Shown: positions 9,564 to 19,160, counted from the stretch's first letter. The stretch is 64,000 nt of DNA from Bacillus sp. SD088 (GCF_017355205.1 NZ_JADIJK010000027.1:1-64000); one strand, 5' to 3'. Notes: generated from the letters alone by a model not told the origin. Translations and numbers: made by a program.

Positions 9564-10127
9564 TTATGATGGAATATATAATTTTGGTACGGATTCTCCC
9601 ATCTCTCGCTCTTTCTGACGAGCAACTGTTTCTGTTTTCTTCTTCGTTTCTGTAGTCGATGCATTCGTTTTTGATTCTAAAGCATCGTCTAGCGATTGTT
9701 CCTCCGTAGTGGGTTCCTTCGCATCATCATTCTCTGAAGATGTTAACCCTTGATAGATCCGCCACATGGCTGGAAGATTTTTTACCATGGGTCCATATTG
9801 CTGTATAAGTGGTCCGATTTGCTGCGCTGTATTTAATACATTCTGTGTTTTCCCTAAGAAATTACCAATTGTTTGCGGATTCGTAAGCCCCTGAAGCAAA
9901 GATGTCTCTGTGCCTGCGGACCTTGCAAACATATTTGCAGCTTCAGGTGCAGCCTGTCTTGAGAATAATTTTGCTAATAATCCTCTGTTTGCAGGTAGAC
10001 CAGGTTGCTGTCCGAAAGGCTGCATTCCTCGAGGACCACCTGGACCAAACATCCCTGATTGACCCATATTGCGTGCTGGCCATGCCATTCTTTGTGGGGG
10101 CATTGGGCCTGGATTACGTAATGCCAA
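9564..10127 (-). CDS. yqfQ: YqfQ/VrrA-like protein
   Basis: 187 residues. The N-terminus is rich in Pro/Gly/Met/Gln (about residues 1-50: PGPMPPQRMAWPARNMGQ...). The middle of the protein is amphipathic (LLQGLTNPQTIGNFLGKTQ, GPLIQQYGPMVKNLPAMWRIYQG) and the tail is charged with Lys/Glu/Thr repeats. The B. anthracis homologue vrrA sits next to the same lytB/ispH gene and holds a variable repeat. Its biochemical function is unknown. The start is TTG, with GGGAGG about 8 bases upstream. The low-complexity N-terminus is likely to vary in length between strains. Confidence 0.82.
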   Translation of the reverse strand: MALRNPGPMPPQRMAWPARNMGQSGMFGPGGPRGMQPFGQQPGLPANRGLLAKLFSRQAAPEAANMFARSAGTETSLLQGLTNPQTIGNFLGKTQNVLNTAQQIGPLIQQYGPMVKNLPAMWRIYQGLTSSENDDAKEPTTEEQSLDDALESKTNASTTETKKKTETVARQKEREMGESVPKLYIPS

Positions 10128-10248
10128 TTACATAACCTCCCTTCCTATAGATAATTTATGCAAACAACCAAGAAAAGTTTGGATAATCGCCGTGCCTTTG
10201 TTGTAATTTATTGGGATAAAGGAAGAAAAGTTCCCGAAAGGTCAATAT

Positions 10249-10277
10249 TTGTGAATCTGTGCTTATTCGTATATAAT
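10249..10277 (+). promoter_or_regulatory. SigA-type promoter for cshB
   Basis: TTGTGA (10249-10254), 17-base spacer, TATAAT (10272-10277), located 40 bases before the cshB start. Confidence 0.65.
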
Positions 10278-10316
10278 TAGATATTTGAGATGATCCTACT
10301 TATAGGAAGTGAAAAA

Positions 10317-11624
10317 ATGAACGATTTTAAACAATTTAAGCTGCAACCATTTATTGTTCGTGCCATTGAAGAAATGGGATTTTGTCAACCGACTGAAATT
10401 CAGCAAAAAATGATCCCTCTGATTTTACAGGGGTATAGTGCGATTGGACAATCCCAAACAGGTACAGGGAAAACGCATGCTTATCTCTTGCCGATTATAC
10501 AGTCGATAAGACCAGAACAGAAACATGTTCAAGCTGTTATTACAGTGCCAACAAGAGAATTAGCTGATCAAATATATCAAGAGATTTTAAATGTTTTACA
10601 ATATGATGAAGACAATTCGATTACGGCCAAGCGTTTTATTGGGGGGACAGACAAACAGCGAGATGTTGGCAGATTGAAAGAGCAGCCGCATATTATTGTG
10701 GGAACCCCAGGCCGCATTCATGACTTGATCAGGGAACAAGCACTTTTTATTCATAAAGCAAATACGCTCGTCGTCGACGAAGCAGATCTTATGCTTGATA
10801 TGGGTTTTTTACATGATGTGGATCAAGTAGCTGCTAGAATGCCGGATGAATTGCAAATGCTTGTGTTCTCTGCAACAATTCCGGAAAAAATAAAACCTTT
10901 TTTAAAGAAATACATGGAAAATCCGAAATATGAACAGGTAAATCCCGAGAGTATCGCAGCCGAAAACATTGAACATATTTTAGTACCATTAAAAAGTCGC
11001 GAAAAAGTTGAACTAATCCATGACATGCTTCAATCGTATAATCCGTACTTAGCAATTGTTTTTGTTAATACAAAACAAATGGCTGACATTGTTGCAGATC
11101 AATTGATTGAGAGAGGCTTAAAGGTTGGGAGACTTCATGGTGATATCAGCCCCCGTGAACGTAAAAGGATGATGAAGCAGATTCGTCAGCTCGATTTTCA
11201 ATATATCGTTGCAACAGATCTAGCAGCAAGGGGAATCGATATCCAAGGGATAAGTCATATTATTAATTACGAATTGCCAAAGGACCTTGATTTTTATATT
11301 CATCGTGCTGGGAGAACGGCAAGAGCAGGGAATAAGGGAATCGCGGTTACCCTTTATCAGCCTAGTGATGATGATGCCTTGGTTAAATTGGAAAAAATGG
11401 GGGTTTCATTTAACTATTTAGATTTTGAACATGGCGACTGGGTAGAGAGTACAGACCGAAATCGAAGAAAGAAGCGTCTGAAGTCAGTTTCCGAGGAAGA
11501 ACTCAAAGCCAAGCAGCTTGTAAGAAAACCTAAACAAGTAAAGCCTGGTTATAAGAAGAAGATGCAAAAACAAAGAGAACAGATTATGAAGCGTGAGCAA
11601 AAAGTAAAAAATCGTAAGAAATAA
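10317..11624 (+). CDS. cshB: DEAD-box ATP-dependent RNA helicase CshB
   Basis: A 435-residue helicase that helps cold adaptation and RNA remodelling. All core motifs are present in order: F/Q region (GFCQPTEIQ), Walker A (SQTGTGKT), PTRELA, VDEADLML (DEAD), SAT, and HRAGRTARAG (motif VI). A strongly basic tail (KKKMQKQREQ...) suits RNA binding. The start is ATG 10317 after AGGAAGTG. An in-frame ATG 27 bases upstream lacks a ribosome binding site. The nfo gene follows within 12 bases and is probably co-transcribed. Confidence 0.94.
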   Translation: MNDFKQFKLQPFIVRAIEEMGFCQPTEIQQKMIPLILQGYSAIGQSQTGTGKTHAYLLPIIQSIRPEQKHVQAVITVPTRELADQIYQEILNVLQYDEDNSITAKRFIGGTDKQRDVGRLKEQPHIIVGTPGRIHDLIREQALFIHKANTLVVDEADLMLDMGFLHDVDQVAARMPDELQMLVFSATIPEKIKPFLKKYMENPKYEQVNPESIAAENIEHILVPLKSREKVELIHDMLQSYNPYLAIVFVNTKQMADIVADQLIERGLKVGRLHGDISPRERKRMMKQIRQLDFQYIVATDLAARGIDIQGISHIINYELPKDLDFYIHRAGRTARAGNKGIAVTLYQPSDDDALVKLEKMGVSFNYLDFEHGDWVESTDRNRRKKRLKSVSEEELKAKQLVRKPKQVKPGYKKKMQKQREQIMKREQKVKNRKK

Positions 11625-11636
11625 GGGGGAGTGGGT

Positions 11637-12530
11637 ATGTTGAAAATTGGTTCACATGTATCGATGAGTGGCAAGAAAATGTTGCTAGCGTCAAGCGAAG
11701 AAGCCGTATCTTATGGAGCTAATACATTTATGATTTATACAGGAGCTCCGCAAAATACTAAAAGAAAAAAGATTGAAGAATTAAACATTGAAGCGGGACA
11801 AACCCATATGAGAGAGAATGGAATAGATGAAATTATTGTCCATGCCCCTTATATTATCAATATTGGTAATAGTGTTAAACCTGAAACATTTGAATTAGGT
11901 GTTAATTTTCTCCGGTCCGAAATTGAAAGAACAGAAGCAATTGGAGCTAAACAAATTGTGTTACATCCAGGCGCCCATGTGGGAGAAGGAGCAGAAAAAG
12001 GAATTCAAAAGATCATTGAAGGGTTAAATGAGGTCCTAACAGCTGATCAGAATGTCCAAATTGCTCTTGAAACAATGGCTGGAAAAGGTTCTGAATGTGG
12101 TCGTTCTTTCGAGGAATTGGCGAAAATTTTCGATGGCGTCCACTTAAATGATAAACTATCAGTTTGTTTTGATACTTGCCATACTCACGATGCGGGTTAT
12201 GACATTGTCCAAGATTTCGATGGAGTACTGGATGAATTCGATCGTACTATTGGAATAGAACGTATAAAAGTATTGCATATTAATGATAGCAAAAATGAAC
12301 GCGGTGCACGAAAAGACCGCCATCAAAATATTGGCCTTGGTCATATTGGCTTTCCTGCACTACATTATATTATTAATCATCCGCAATTTACGGATATTCC
12401 GAAAATATTAGAAACACCGTATGTTGGGGAAGATAAGAAGAATAAAAAGCCTCCTTATAAATATGAAATCGATATGTTAAAAAAAGGCGAGTTTAATGAG
12501 CATCTATTGGAAGATATCATGTCTCAGTAA
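11637..12530 (+). CDS. nfo: Endonuclease IV (AP endonuclease)
   Basis: A metal-dependent apurinic/apyrimidinic endonuclease in base excision repair, 297 residues, TIM-barrel fold. The zinc-ligand segments are present: [45 protein letters not shown]. The start is the ATG after GGGGGAG (11625-11631). An upstream in-frame GTG adds only two residues. It is downstream of cshB, as in B. subtilis. Confidence 0.96.
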   Translation: MLKIGSHVSMSGKKMLLASSEEAVSYGANTFMIYTGAPQNTKRKKIEELNIEAGQTHMRENGIDEIIVHAPYIINIGNSVKPETFELGVNFLRSEIERTEAIGAKQIVLHPGAHVGEGAEKGIQKIIEGLNEVLTADQNVQIALETMAGKGSECGRSFEELAKIFDGVHLNDKLSVCFDTCHTHDAGYDIVQDFDGVLDEFDRTIGIERIKVLHINDSKNERGARKDRHQNIGLGHIGFPALHYIINHPQFTDIPKILETPYVGEDKKNKKPPYKYEIDMLKKGEFNEHLLEDIMSQ

Positions 12531-12541
12531 AGAATAAAGAG

Positions 12542-12576
12542 GGGGACATCTAAAAAACAGAGAAATGTCCCCTTAA
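12542..12576 (+). terminator. Terminator after nfo
   Basis: GGGGACAT / ATGTCCCC arms (12542-12549 and 12565-12572), followed by TTAAT. The T-run is short. Confidence 0.6.
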
Positions 12577-12671
12577 TAAAAAGTTTGGATGAGTACTTGC
12601 TGTTTTGTTCTGGTTTAGGAAATTATAAAAAATTGTAGCTTGTAGGTAAGTTGTAATTTTGAGTTTTGTCA

Positions 12672-12795
12672 TCTAGCTCCAGCGCCTAGCCCCTCGAGGT
12701 CAAATAACCCTGAACCTATGAAGGGAAAAAGCCCATTCCTAGGCTGCTCAGGAACATTTGCTTGTCGGGGCTGATCAAGGCGCTTGAGCTCTTGT
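12672..12795. repeat. R2 repeat, copy 2
   Basis: Matches copy 1 at 6325 in three blocks. Its two ends are roughly inverted (CTAGCTCCAGCGCCTAGCCCC at the left against GGGGCTG...GGCGCTTGAGCTC at the right), so the element can fold back on itself. Non-coding. Confidence 0.72.
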
Positions 12796-12797
12796 TC

Positions 12798-13052
12798 TTA
12801 ACTTGTAAACTGGATAAATAATTTGTTTAATTCTTTTGCTGTTTTAGGTCCGGCGATTTTGGCTATTTCGCGTATGATTTGTGAGCGAGTTCGGTCATCG
12901 AAAATATCTAAGTTTTTTCCTCTTAAGTAAGCAGCAACTTTCTCCGCTTCATCCCTCGAAACCTCAAAATTAAATTGTTTCGCGTATTTTAGTAATTCTT
13001 CAGCCGTAATCATGTTAACCTTTAAATTAACCATATTTTTAATCAACTTCAA
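12798..13052 (-). CDS. yqfT: DUF2624 family protein YqfT
   Basis: A small cytosolic protein of 84 residues and unknown function, recognisable from the pattern ITAEELLKYAKQFNF... and RTRSQIIREIAKIAGPKTAKELN. It lies between nfo and the zinc genes, as yqfT does in B. subtilis. I place the start at TTG 13052, eight bases after GGGGAG. ATG at 13058 is an alternative, but leaves only two bases to the ribosome binding site. Confidence 0.78.
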   Translation of the reverse strand: MKLIKNMVNLKVNMITAEELLKYAKQFNFEVSRDEAEKVAAYLRGKNLDIFDDRTRSQIIREIAKIAGPKTAKELNKLFIQFTS

Positions 13053-13232
13053 GATCATCACTCCCCATAAATATGTATGCTTTATCAAGATATTTGTGCC
13101 TGTTTTTTTAAAACGCTTAAGAAACTATAATATATTCTGCTTGTGGATAACTGGTTTACGTTGCAAAGCGGTGCGAACATAGTCTTTCTAACCAAATCAA
13201 GGTTCACTCTCTGAAGAACTACCATTTACAAA

Positions 13233-13284
13233 TTGAATAGAAATATGGTATACTGATATAATAAATCGTAATGATTCTTATTGA
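13233..13284 (+). promoter_or_regulatory. Promoter with Zur-box-like operator for znuC-znuB-zur
   Basis: TTGAAT (13233-13238), 18-base spacer, TATAAT (13257-13262). It is immediately followed by AAATCGTAATGATT (13263 on), which resembles one half of the Bacillus Zur box (AAATCGTAATnATTACG); the second half is degenerate (CTTATTGAAT). Binding here would block initiation when zinc is sufficient. That Zur acts on its own operon is inference. Confidence 0.6.
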
Positions 13285-13300
13285 ATGAAGGATGAAATAT

Positions 13301-14083
13301 ATGACGAAGTCAGTGATTGATATAAAAGATGTAAGCTTTCGTTATGAACGTGAATGGGTATTAGAGCAGATCAATTTATCTGTTCATAAAGGGGACTTTT
13401 TAGGTTTGGTTGGTCCAAATGGATCTGGAAAATCGACCTTATTAAAATTAATTCTAGGATTAATTAAGCCTCAAACTGGAGAAATATCGCTTTTTCATGA
13501 ATCAATAGCAAAATTTAAAGATCGGAATCGAATTGGCTTTGTATCACAAAAAGCGAATTCTTTTAATAGTGGATTCCCAGCGACTGTGTTTGAAGTTGTG
13601 GCAAGTGGGTTAACTGGAAAGCTAGGATTATTTCGCGTTTTAAAGGACCAACATAGAAAATTGATCATGGAGGCCATTGACGCTGTTGGTATGGGGGATT
13701 TCGTTCGACGAAATATAGGAGAGCTATCAGGTGGACAACAACAGCGTGTCTTTATCGCTAGATCATTAGTTTCAAAGCCTGATATTCTTATTTTGGATGA
13801 ACCGACGGTCGGCGTTGATGAAAGAAATGTTCGATCTTTCTACGATATGCTGGTACAATTAAATCAAGAACAAGGAATTACCTTAATTTTAGTTACACAT
13901 GATATTGGGACAATGACGGATAAAGTGACACATGTTGCTTGTTTAAATAAGATATTGCATTTTCATGGCGATGTAGGAGAATTTGAAAAATTTAATTCAG
14001 ATGATTTATCTGCAGTATATAATCATGATGTGCACGCTTTACTACACGATCATACTCATGAGCAAGAAGGTGCGAAAATATGA
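13301..14083 (+). CDS. znuC: Zinc ABC transporter ATP-binding protein
   Basis: The ATPase of a high-affinity zinc importer. Walker A is GPNGSGKST, the Q-loop is FVSQK, the ABC signature is LSGGQQQR, Walker B is ILILDEPT, and the H-loop is VTHD. The His-rich C-terminal end (HDVHALLHDHTHEQ) is common in metal transporters. I prefer ATG 13301 (260 residues), 7 bases after AAGGATG, over ATG 13292. It overlaps znuB by four bases (ATGA). Substrate is inferred from the Fur-family regulator in the same operon. Confidence 0.88.
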   Translation: MTKSVIDIKDVSFRYEREWVLEQINLSVHKGDFLGLVGPNGSGKSTLLKLILGLIKPQTGEISLFHESIAKFKDRNRIGFVSQKANSFNSGFPATVFEVVASGLTGKLGLFRVLKDQHRKLIMEAIDAVGMGDFVRRNIGELSGGQQQRVFIARSLVSKPDILILDEPTVGVDERNVRSFYDMLVQLNQEQGITLILVTHDIGTMTDKVTHVACLNKILHFHGDVGEFEKFNSDDLSAVYNHDVHALLHDHTHEQEGAKI

Positions 14084-14946
14084 TTGAGGCCATCTTGCAA
14101 TATGAGTTTTTGCGTAATACATTTATAACGGGTTTGTTAATAGGTTTCATTGCTCCGTTATTAGGCACATTTATTGTTGTGAGAAGATTATCCTTAATCG
14201 CGGATGCATTGAGTCACGTGACATTAGCAGGAATTGCGACAAGTTTATATTTTAGTAAAGCATTTCCGCCGTTTGCGGGAATGAATCCTCTTTATTTGGG
14301 AGTCGGCTTTTCCGTCGTTGGTTCGCTTTTGATTGAACGATTACGTTTAGTTTATAAGCATTATCAAGAACTGGCCATTCCTATCATTATGTCGGGTGGA
14401 ATTGGTGTTAGCGTTATTTTTATTTCGATGGCAGATGGGTTTAACACAGATTTATTTAGTTATTTATTTGGAAGTGTTAGTGCCGTTTCAAGAATGGATT
14501 TATACCTTATTTTAGGAATTGCCTTTTTCGTAGGATTGATTATCATTCTGCTCTATAAAGAATGGTTTTTATTATCTTTTGATGAAGAACATGCAAAAGT
14601 AGCGGGGATACCAGCAAAATTTCTTCATTTCCTTTTTATGCTGATGACAGCCCTAGTGATTGCGGCTTCGATGCGAATCGTGGGAATTTTACTTGTTTCC
14701 GCACTGATGACACTACCGGTTGCTGCAAGTATGCGGATTGCTAGAGGTTTTAAGCGAACTATCTGGCTATCTATTCTATTCGGCGAAATTTCTGTTATAG
14801 GCGGCTTAACCAGCGCTTATTATCTGGATTTGGCACCTGGTGGAACGATTGTTGTTTTATCTATTTTTATTTTACTTATCACTATTCTGTTAAAACGTCT
14901 GCGAACAAAAGGTGCATTATGGAATTCAAGAGGTGAAAAAGCATGA
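14080..14946 (+). CDS. znuB: Zinc ABC transporter permease
   Basis: An integral membrane permease of the ABC-3 family, 288 residues with about eight to nine hydrophobic segments. [19 protein letters not shown] near residue 35 is the typical ABC-3 signature around the coupling helix. It overlaps znuC upstream and zur downstream by ATGA junctions, so the three genes are translationally coupled. No solute-binding protein (ZnuA/AdcA) is encoded nearby. Confidence 0.9.
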   Translation: MIEAILQYEFLRNTFITGLLIGFIAPLLGTFIVVRRLSLIADALSHVTLAGIATSLYFSKAFPPFAGMNPLYLGVGFSVVGSLLIERLRLVYKHYQELAIPIIMSGGIGVSVIFISMADGFNTDLFSYLFGSVSAVSRMDLYLILGIAFFVGLIIILLYKEWFLLSFDEEHAKVAGIPAKFLHFLFMLMTALVIAASMRIVGILLVSALMTLPVAASMRIARGFKRTIWLSILFGEISVIGGLTSAYYLDLAPGGTIVVLSIFILLITILLKRLRTKGALWNSRGEKA

Positions 14947-15353
14947 ATGTAACAGAAGCGATTGACATGTTGAAAAATAAAGGGTATAAAATAACGGACA
15001 AACGAGAGCAAATGCTGAACATTTTTGCTAGTCATAATAAATATCTAACAGCGAGAGAGGTATTATTGGAGATGCAGGAAGATTTTCCGCAACTCAGCTT
15101 CGATACTATTTACCGAAATCTTTCCTTGTTTAATGAATTAGAAATTCTAGAATCAACAGAATTAAGTGGAGAAAAGCATTTCCGCTTTACCTGTGCAAAT
15201 CACGACCACCATCATCATTTTATCTGTCTGCAATGCGGTCGAACAAAAGCAATTGAAGCCTGCCCAATGGATTTTGTCACAGAAGACTTGAACGGATTTG
15301 AAGTAGCAGACCATAAATTTGAAATCTACGGCAAATGTCCAAATTGTACGTAA
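14943..15353 (+). CDS. zur: Fur-family zinc uptake repressor Zur
   Basis: A 136-residue Fur-family repressor. The winged helix covers residues ~1-80 ([29 protein letters not shown]). The metal-binding half contains [21 protein letters not shown] and the second structural CxxC in YGKCPNCT. The assignment to zinc rather than iron or peroxide sensing rests on the co-operonic znuCB and the operator upstream. B. subtilis zur (yqfV) lies at the same chromosomal position. Confidence 0.9.
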   Translation: MNVTEAIDMLKNKGYKITDKREQMLNIFASHNKYLTAREVLLEMQEDFPQLSFDTIYRNLSLFNELEILESTELSGEKHFRFTCANHDHHHHFICLQCGRTKAIEACPMDFVTEDLNGFEVADHKFEIYGKCPNCT

Positions 15354-15355
15354 CG

Positions 15356-15407
15356 GGGCCTGACCCCCATCACGTTAATGATTTAACGCGTTGGGGGACA
15401 GGCCCCA
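15356..15407. terminator. G/C-rich hairpin between zur and yqfW
   Basis: GGGGCCTG (15356-15363) pairs with CAGGCCCC (15400-15407), and CCCCCA with TGGGGG inside, giving a very stable stem. There is no U-run. It overlaps the 3' end of yqfW, so it may act as a transcript end protector or terminator for both converging genes, or be an inserted palindromic repeat. Confidence 0.55.
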
Positions 15408-15964
15408 ATCCATTGATCGACCCAATCTTTTGCTTCTTGCCAATTGTGCACTCGAATTACTTTTTCGGGAATCGGTTTGCGATTATATGGTGTATCAAAT
15501 AAGATGACAGGGATATCTAGTTCGTTTGAGATTGCGACGGCATTATCATGTTTGTCTTCGAAAAATAGATCAATGTCATATTTACGAGCCGTGCCTACTT
15601 TGTCATGTGAACCAATTAATTCAATATGGTGAAAATCAATTTCTTTGTCAAGAAACCATGTCTTCGTTATATCCATCACTCTATTACTTCGAGCGCTTAT
15701 AAAATATAATTCATACTCGAAAAACCAATCATTCAATACAGATTTTGCACCGTCTGCTAAGGGGGACTGTGCACAAATTTCTGATTCTGTGTTGATATAC
15801 CAGTCAGAAACAGCCCCTTTCGGTAAATCCAAACAATCGGTTAGCTCATACTCTGTTAAATCATCCAATGTAATGTTTATTTGAAACGCCTTATTGATAT
15901 GTGGAATAAGCGATGTTGGGCATGTAACTGTTCCATCAATATCGATACCAAATCTTTTCTTCAT
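15383..15964 (-). CDS. yqfW: HAD-superfamily 5'(3')-nucleotidase-like protein YqfW
   Basis: 193 residues. The HAD motif I is GIDIDGTVT at the N-terminus, motif II lies near YFISAR, and motif III/IV in LFFEDKHDNA. This matches the NT5C-type nucleotidases that dephosphorylate nucleoside monophosphates; the substrate is unknown. The start is ATG 15964 after AAGGAG on the minus strand. The last residues (IGACPPTR) are encoded by the arm of the palindrome at 15356-15407, suggesting the native C-terminus was altered. Confidence 0.85.
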   Translation of the reverse strand: MKKRFGIDIDGTVTCPTSLIPHINKAFQINITLDDLTEYELTDCLDLPKGAVSDWYINTESEICAQSPLADGAKSVLNDWFFEYELYFISARSNRVMDITKTWFLDKEIDFHHIELIGSHDKVGTARKYDIDLFFEDKHDNAVAISNELDIPVILFDTPYNRKPIPEKVIRVHNWQEAKDWVDQWIGACPPTR

Positions 15965-16017
15965 AAAATCTCCTTCCACTGGTAATACTTCTTGTTGTGT
16001 TAAGAAAGAGGCTGTCA

Positions 16018-17154
16018 TTAGACACCCTCTTTTACCTCCATATTAGCTGAGTTTTTTTGTTTTTCTTCTTCTTGTTTTTTATAGTAATCTTCAGCCATTT
16101 TATCGATTTCCTTTTTTAATTCATCGACCATTGTGGCTTCAGGGACCTTTCTTACGGTTTTTCCTTTTTTAAAGAGCAATCCCTCGCCACGTGCACCAGC
16201 GATGCCAATATCGGCTTCTCTTGCTTCACCAGGGCCATTCACAGCACATCCTAATACAGAGACTTTAATAGGAGCCTTAATGGTTTGCAAATACTCCTCA
16301 ACCTCATTTGCGATTTTGATAAGGTCGATTTCGATTCTTCCACAAGTTGGACAAGAAACTAATGTGGCTGCATTCGCAATCAGGCCGAAAGATTTTAATA
16401 ATTCTCTCGCAACCTTAACTTCTTCAACAGGATCAGCACTTAGAGAAACTCTTAATGTGTTTCCGATTCCCTTGCTTAGAATTGCTCCAAGACCAGCGGC
16501 ACTTTTGACTGTTCCAGCAAATAATGTTCCACTTTCCGTGATTCCCAGATGTAAAGGATAATCAAATGCTTTAGCAGCTTTTTCGTATGCCTCAATGGCT
16601 AAATTTACATCAGAAGCCTTCATAGAGACAATAATATCATGGAAATCTAGGTCCTCCAGAATTTTAATATGATGAAGGGCACTTTCAACCATTCCATCAG
16701 CAGTAGGGTATCCGTATTTTTTTAGAATATTTCTTTCAAGACTTCCAGCATTCACACCAATGCGAATTGGAATTCCTTTTGCCTTGGCTGCTTTTACTAC
16801 CGCTTCAACTCTCTCACGTTTGCCAATATTCCCAGGATTGATCCGAATCTTATCGGCACCCCCCTCGATAGCAATCAACGCAAGACGATAATCAAAATGA
16901 ATATCCACAACAAGTGGAATATTAATTCTTTTTTTGATTTCAGAAATCGCGTTTGCTGCTCGCTCATCTGGACAAGCGACGCGTACAATTTGGCAGCCTG
17001 CTTCTTCTAAACGATTAATTTCAGCTACAGTTGCCTCGACATCATGAGTTTTCGTTGTCGTCATACTTTGGATAATAACTTGGTCAGCGCCACCAATCGT
17101 TAAATTCCCCACTTTGATGGGACGTGTTTTTGTACGATGTATGATTTCACCCAA
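16018..17154 (-). CDS. ispG: 4-hydroxy-3-methylbut-2-en-1-yl diphosphate synthase
   Basis: The penultimate enzyme of the MEP pathway, which converts MEcPP to HMBPP with a [4Fe-4S] cluster. 378 residues. The N-terminal TIM barrel begins [16 protein letters not shown]. The cluster cysteines lie in [12 protein letters not shown] and [10 protein letters not shown]. The start is TTG 17154 with GGAGAG upstream. The C-terminal ~20 residues are Lys/Glu-rich and not conserved. It acts just before ispH. Confidence 0.96.
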   Translation of the reverse strand: MGEIIHRTKTRPIKVGNLTIGGADQVIIQSMTTTKTHDVEATVAEINRLEEAGCQIVRVACPDERAANAISEIKKRINIPLVVDIHFDYRLALIAIEGGADKIRINPGNIGKRERVEAVVKAAKAKGIPIRIGVNAGSLERNILKKYGYPTADGMVESALHHIKILEDLDFHDIIVSMKASDVNLAIEAYEKAAKAFDYPLHLGITESGTLFAGTVKSAAGLGAILSKGIGNTLRVSLSADPVEEVKVARELLKSFGLIANAATLVSCPTCGRIEIDLIKIANEVEEYLQTIKAPIKVSVLGCAVNGPGEAREADIGIAGARGEGLLFKKGKTVRKVPEATMVDELKKEIDKMAEDYYKKQEEEKQKNSANMEVKEGV

Positions 17155-17285
17155 GGGTTCTTCTCTCCTTTTTACATCAGAAAAATGAAATAAACGTAAT
17201 GTCTTTTTTTAAACATCCTTTTTAAAATCTCTTACTATTCTATTGTAGCAATCTTTTAGGCTATTTGACAACATTCTACCTAGAT

Positions 17286-17621
17286 TTAATCCGTTACCTC
17301 CGAATAGATTGGAAATGTATAGGTTTTCCCAATTTGAATTTGTTCAGGTTTGACACCATTATTTAATTGTTCAAAATCAGTCACAATTTGCTCGATGGCT
17401 ACAGGTAAGGCTCCTTGTTGATGTGTTTCTAATATAGATAGCACAGTATCACCAGGCTGTATTGTTTCTGTAAACATCTTTTCTTCTTTTTCCTTAGGAA
17501 TAGACGTATCTTCTTGTATAGTCGAGTTGGCTGAAATAGCGGGAAGTACCCCCACTGTTAAATCATGATAAACACTATATAAAATAATGAGGCTAGCGAA
17601 TACAGCAATTATTTTTTTCAT
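17286..17621 (-). CDS. yqfZ: Secreted or anchored LysM-like protein YqfZ
   Basis: 111 residues. A signal or anchor segment (IIAVFASLIILYSVYHDL) is followed by a linker and a C-terminal LysM-type domain (TIQPGDTVLSILE, VTDFEQLNNGVKPEQIQIGKTYTFPI). Such domains bind peptidoglycan, so it probably acts at the cell or spore envelope. The position beside ispG matches B. subtilis yqfZ. No enzyme domain is present. Confidence 0.8.
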   Translation of the reverse strand: MKKIIAVFASLIILYSVYHDLTVGVLPAISANSTIQEDTSIPKEKEEKMFTETIQPGDTVLSILETHQQGALPVAIEQIVTDFEQLNNGVKPEQIQIGKTYTFPIYSEVTD

Positions 17622-17674
17622 TGAACATAACCCTTTCTATCATCTTAATTAAGCTTATGATAGAAAGAGCAAAA

Positions 17675-18184
17675 TTATGATTGTTTTTTCGAACGAGGCG
17701 TTTTGATAATCGCAAATAGGATATAAATGATAGAGAGGGCGACATCATATATAATCCCAAGTGGAATGTCGATTCTTGCCAACGGTAAAAGGGCAAATAG
17801 GACGGTTGGGAGAGTGATACTAAATGCTGTCAAGCGCCAAGCGTTTCGATAAGGCAATATACGATGACTCACTTTTGCGAATAAAAGAGCAATCCCAGCT
17901 AGAATAGATATTTTTATAAAGAGCAATCCAGAGTAGAGAACATATGTAAAAATAAGGTAAATAGGAATAATGATCACTAAACTGCCTTTGTCGAAATTTG
18001 TTGCTAGATGAGAAAAGTCGCGATCGATCAGTAATAGGTTGATCATTGCGGGTAAAAAGTAGATAATGGCTAGTATAAAAACGTATTTGATCGTTTTTCC
18101 AATATCAAGGAAACGAAATTTTGCTAAATCCTTAAAGGAATAGATTGATTTATAGAATAAGGTATAAATGGATAGATTTCTCAT
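17675..18184 (-). CDS. DUF1189 family membrane protein
   Basis: About 169 residues with four to five hydrophobic segments. The DUF1189 signature near the N-terminus is FYKSIYSFKDLAKFRFLDIGKTI. Function is unknown. The start is uncertain: ATG 18184 puts the conserved segment about ten residues in, as in the family, but the ribosome binding site is weak. TTG 18253 or ATG 18214 would extend it. It lies between yqfZ and sodA, where B. subtilis has yqgA/yqgB. Confidence 0.72.
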   Translation of the reverse strand: MRNLSIYTLFYKSIYSFKDLAKFRFLDIGKTIKYVFILAIIYFLPAMINLLLIDRDFSHLATNFDKGSLVIIIPIYLIFTYVLYSGLLFIKISILAGIALLFAKVSHRILPYRNAWRLTAFSITLPTVLFALLPLARIDIPLGIIYDVALSIIYILFAIIKTPRSKKQS

Positions 18185-18329
18185 TGTATTCACGTCGCTT
18201 TCTATTTCTTTCATTGCTAAAGATATTATCATCGGGATTGAAGGGATATTCAAGAGAAAAGATTCTGAAACAATATGAGCAAATTATTTGAATACGGTTT
18301 CCGGTTCTGATAACCTTAAATTGGAAACC

Positions 18330-18350
18330 TTGAATCACGTTTTGATTCAA
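18330..18350. promoter_or_regulatory. Inverted repeat upstream of sodA
   Basis: TTGAATC (18330-18336), 7 bases, GATTCAA (18344-18350), ending 25 bases before the sodA start. The perfect dyad could be an operator or an mRNA hairpin near the ribosome binding site. No regulator is identified. Confidence 0.4.
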
Positions 18351-18375
18351 AATATTACATAGGGAGGAATTATGA

Positions 18376-18984
18376 ATGGCATACGAATTACCGCAATTAC
18401 CTTATGGATATGATGCATTGGTGCCCCATATTGATAAGGAAACAATGAACATTCACCATACGAAGCACCATAACACATATGTGACGAAATTGAATGATGC
18501 TCTCAAGGGGCATGAGGACTTAGCAAGCAAATCGGTTGAAGATTTGATTTCTGATCTAGATTCGGTTCCTGAATCTATTCGTACAGCTGTACGAAATAAT
18601 GGTGGTGGTCATGCAAACCATTCATTGTTCTGGACACTATTGTCTCCTGATGGTGGTGGGGAACCAACAGGTTCTTTGGCTGAAGCCATTACTAGCAAAT
18701 TTGGTAGCTTTGATCAATTTAAAGAAGATTTCCAAGCAGCTGGTGCTGCCCGCTTTGGTTCTGGCTGGGCTTGGCTAGTAGTTAATAATGGAGAACTTGA
18801 GATCACAAGCACTCCTAACCAAGATAGTCCATTAATGGAAGGGAAAAAACCATTGTTGGGCCTTGATGTATGGGAGCATGCATACTATCTAAAATATCAA
18901 AATCGTCGCCCTGAGTATATGAGCGCGTTCTGGAATGTTGTTAACTGGGATGCTGTACAAAAGCAATACGATGCGGCAAAATAA
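18376..18984 (+). CDS. sodA: Superoxide dismutase [Mn]
   Basis: 202 residues, cytosolic, converts superoxide to peroxide and oxygen. The N-terminal domain has [10 protein letters not shown] with His ligands, and [13 protein letters not shown] follows. The C-terminal domain has the GSGWAWL segment and the signature [15 protein letters not shown] with the Asp/His ligands. The start ATG 18376 follows GGGAGGAATT. A single-gene unit by spacing. Confidence 0.97.
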   Translation: MAYELPQLPYGYDALVPHIDKETMNIHHTKHHNTYVTKLNDALKGHEDLASKSVEDLISDLDSVPESIRTAVRNNGGGHANHSLFWTLLSPDGGGEPTGSLAEAITSKFGSFDQFKEDFQAAGAARFGSGWAWLVVNNGELEITSTPNQDSPLMEGKKPLLGLDVWEHAYYLKYQNRRPEYMSAFWNVVNWDAVQKQYDAAK

Positions 18985-19000
18985 ATAATTTTCTTTCGTA

Positions 19001-19160
19001 AAAGTGCGTGTTCAAAAAGGAGGATAAAAAGGACCAAGAAGTTCAAGGCGGCGAAGCCTTCGAGCAGCAGAATGTATGCATTTAGATACATGAGCAGCGC
19101 AGAAGCAAGCCAACGAAGAAATTCGCAGTGTCATTTTTACCGGACTTTTTGAACATCCTC
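19001..19160. repeat. R4 repeat, copy 1 (160 bp)
   Basis: Begins AAAGTGCGTGTTCAAAAAGG and ends CCGGACTTTTTGAACATCC, so the ends are an approximate inverted repeat (TGTTCAAAAAG / CTTTTTGAACA). Its left end is nearly identical, reverse-complemented, to the right ends of the copies at 50621 and 57026. Non-coding. Confidence 0.75.
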
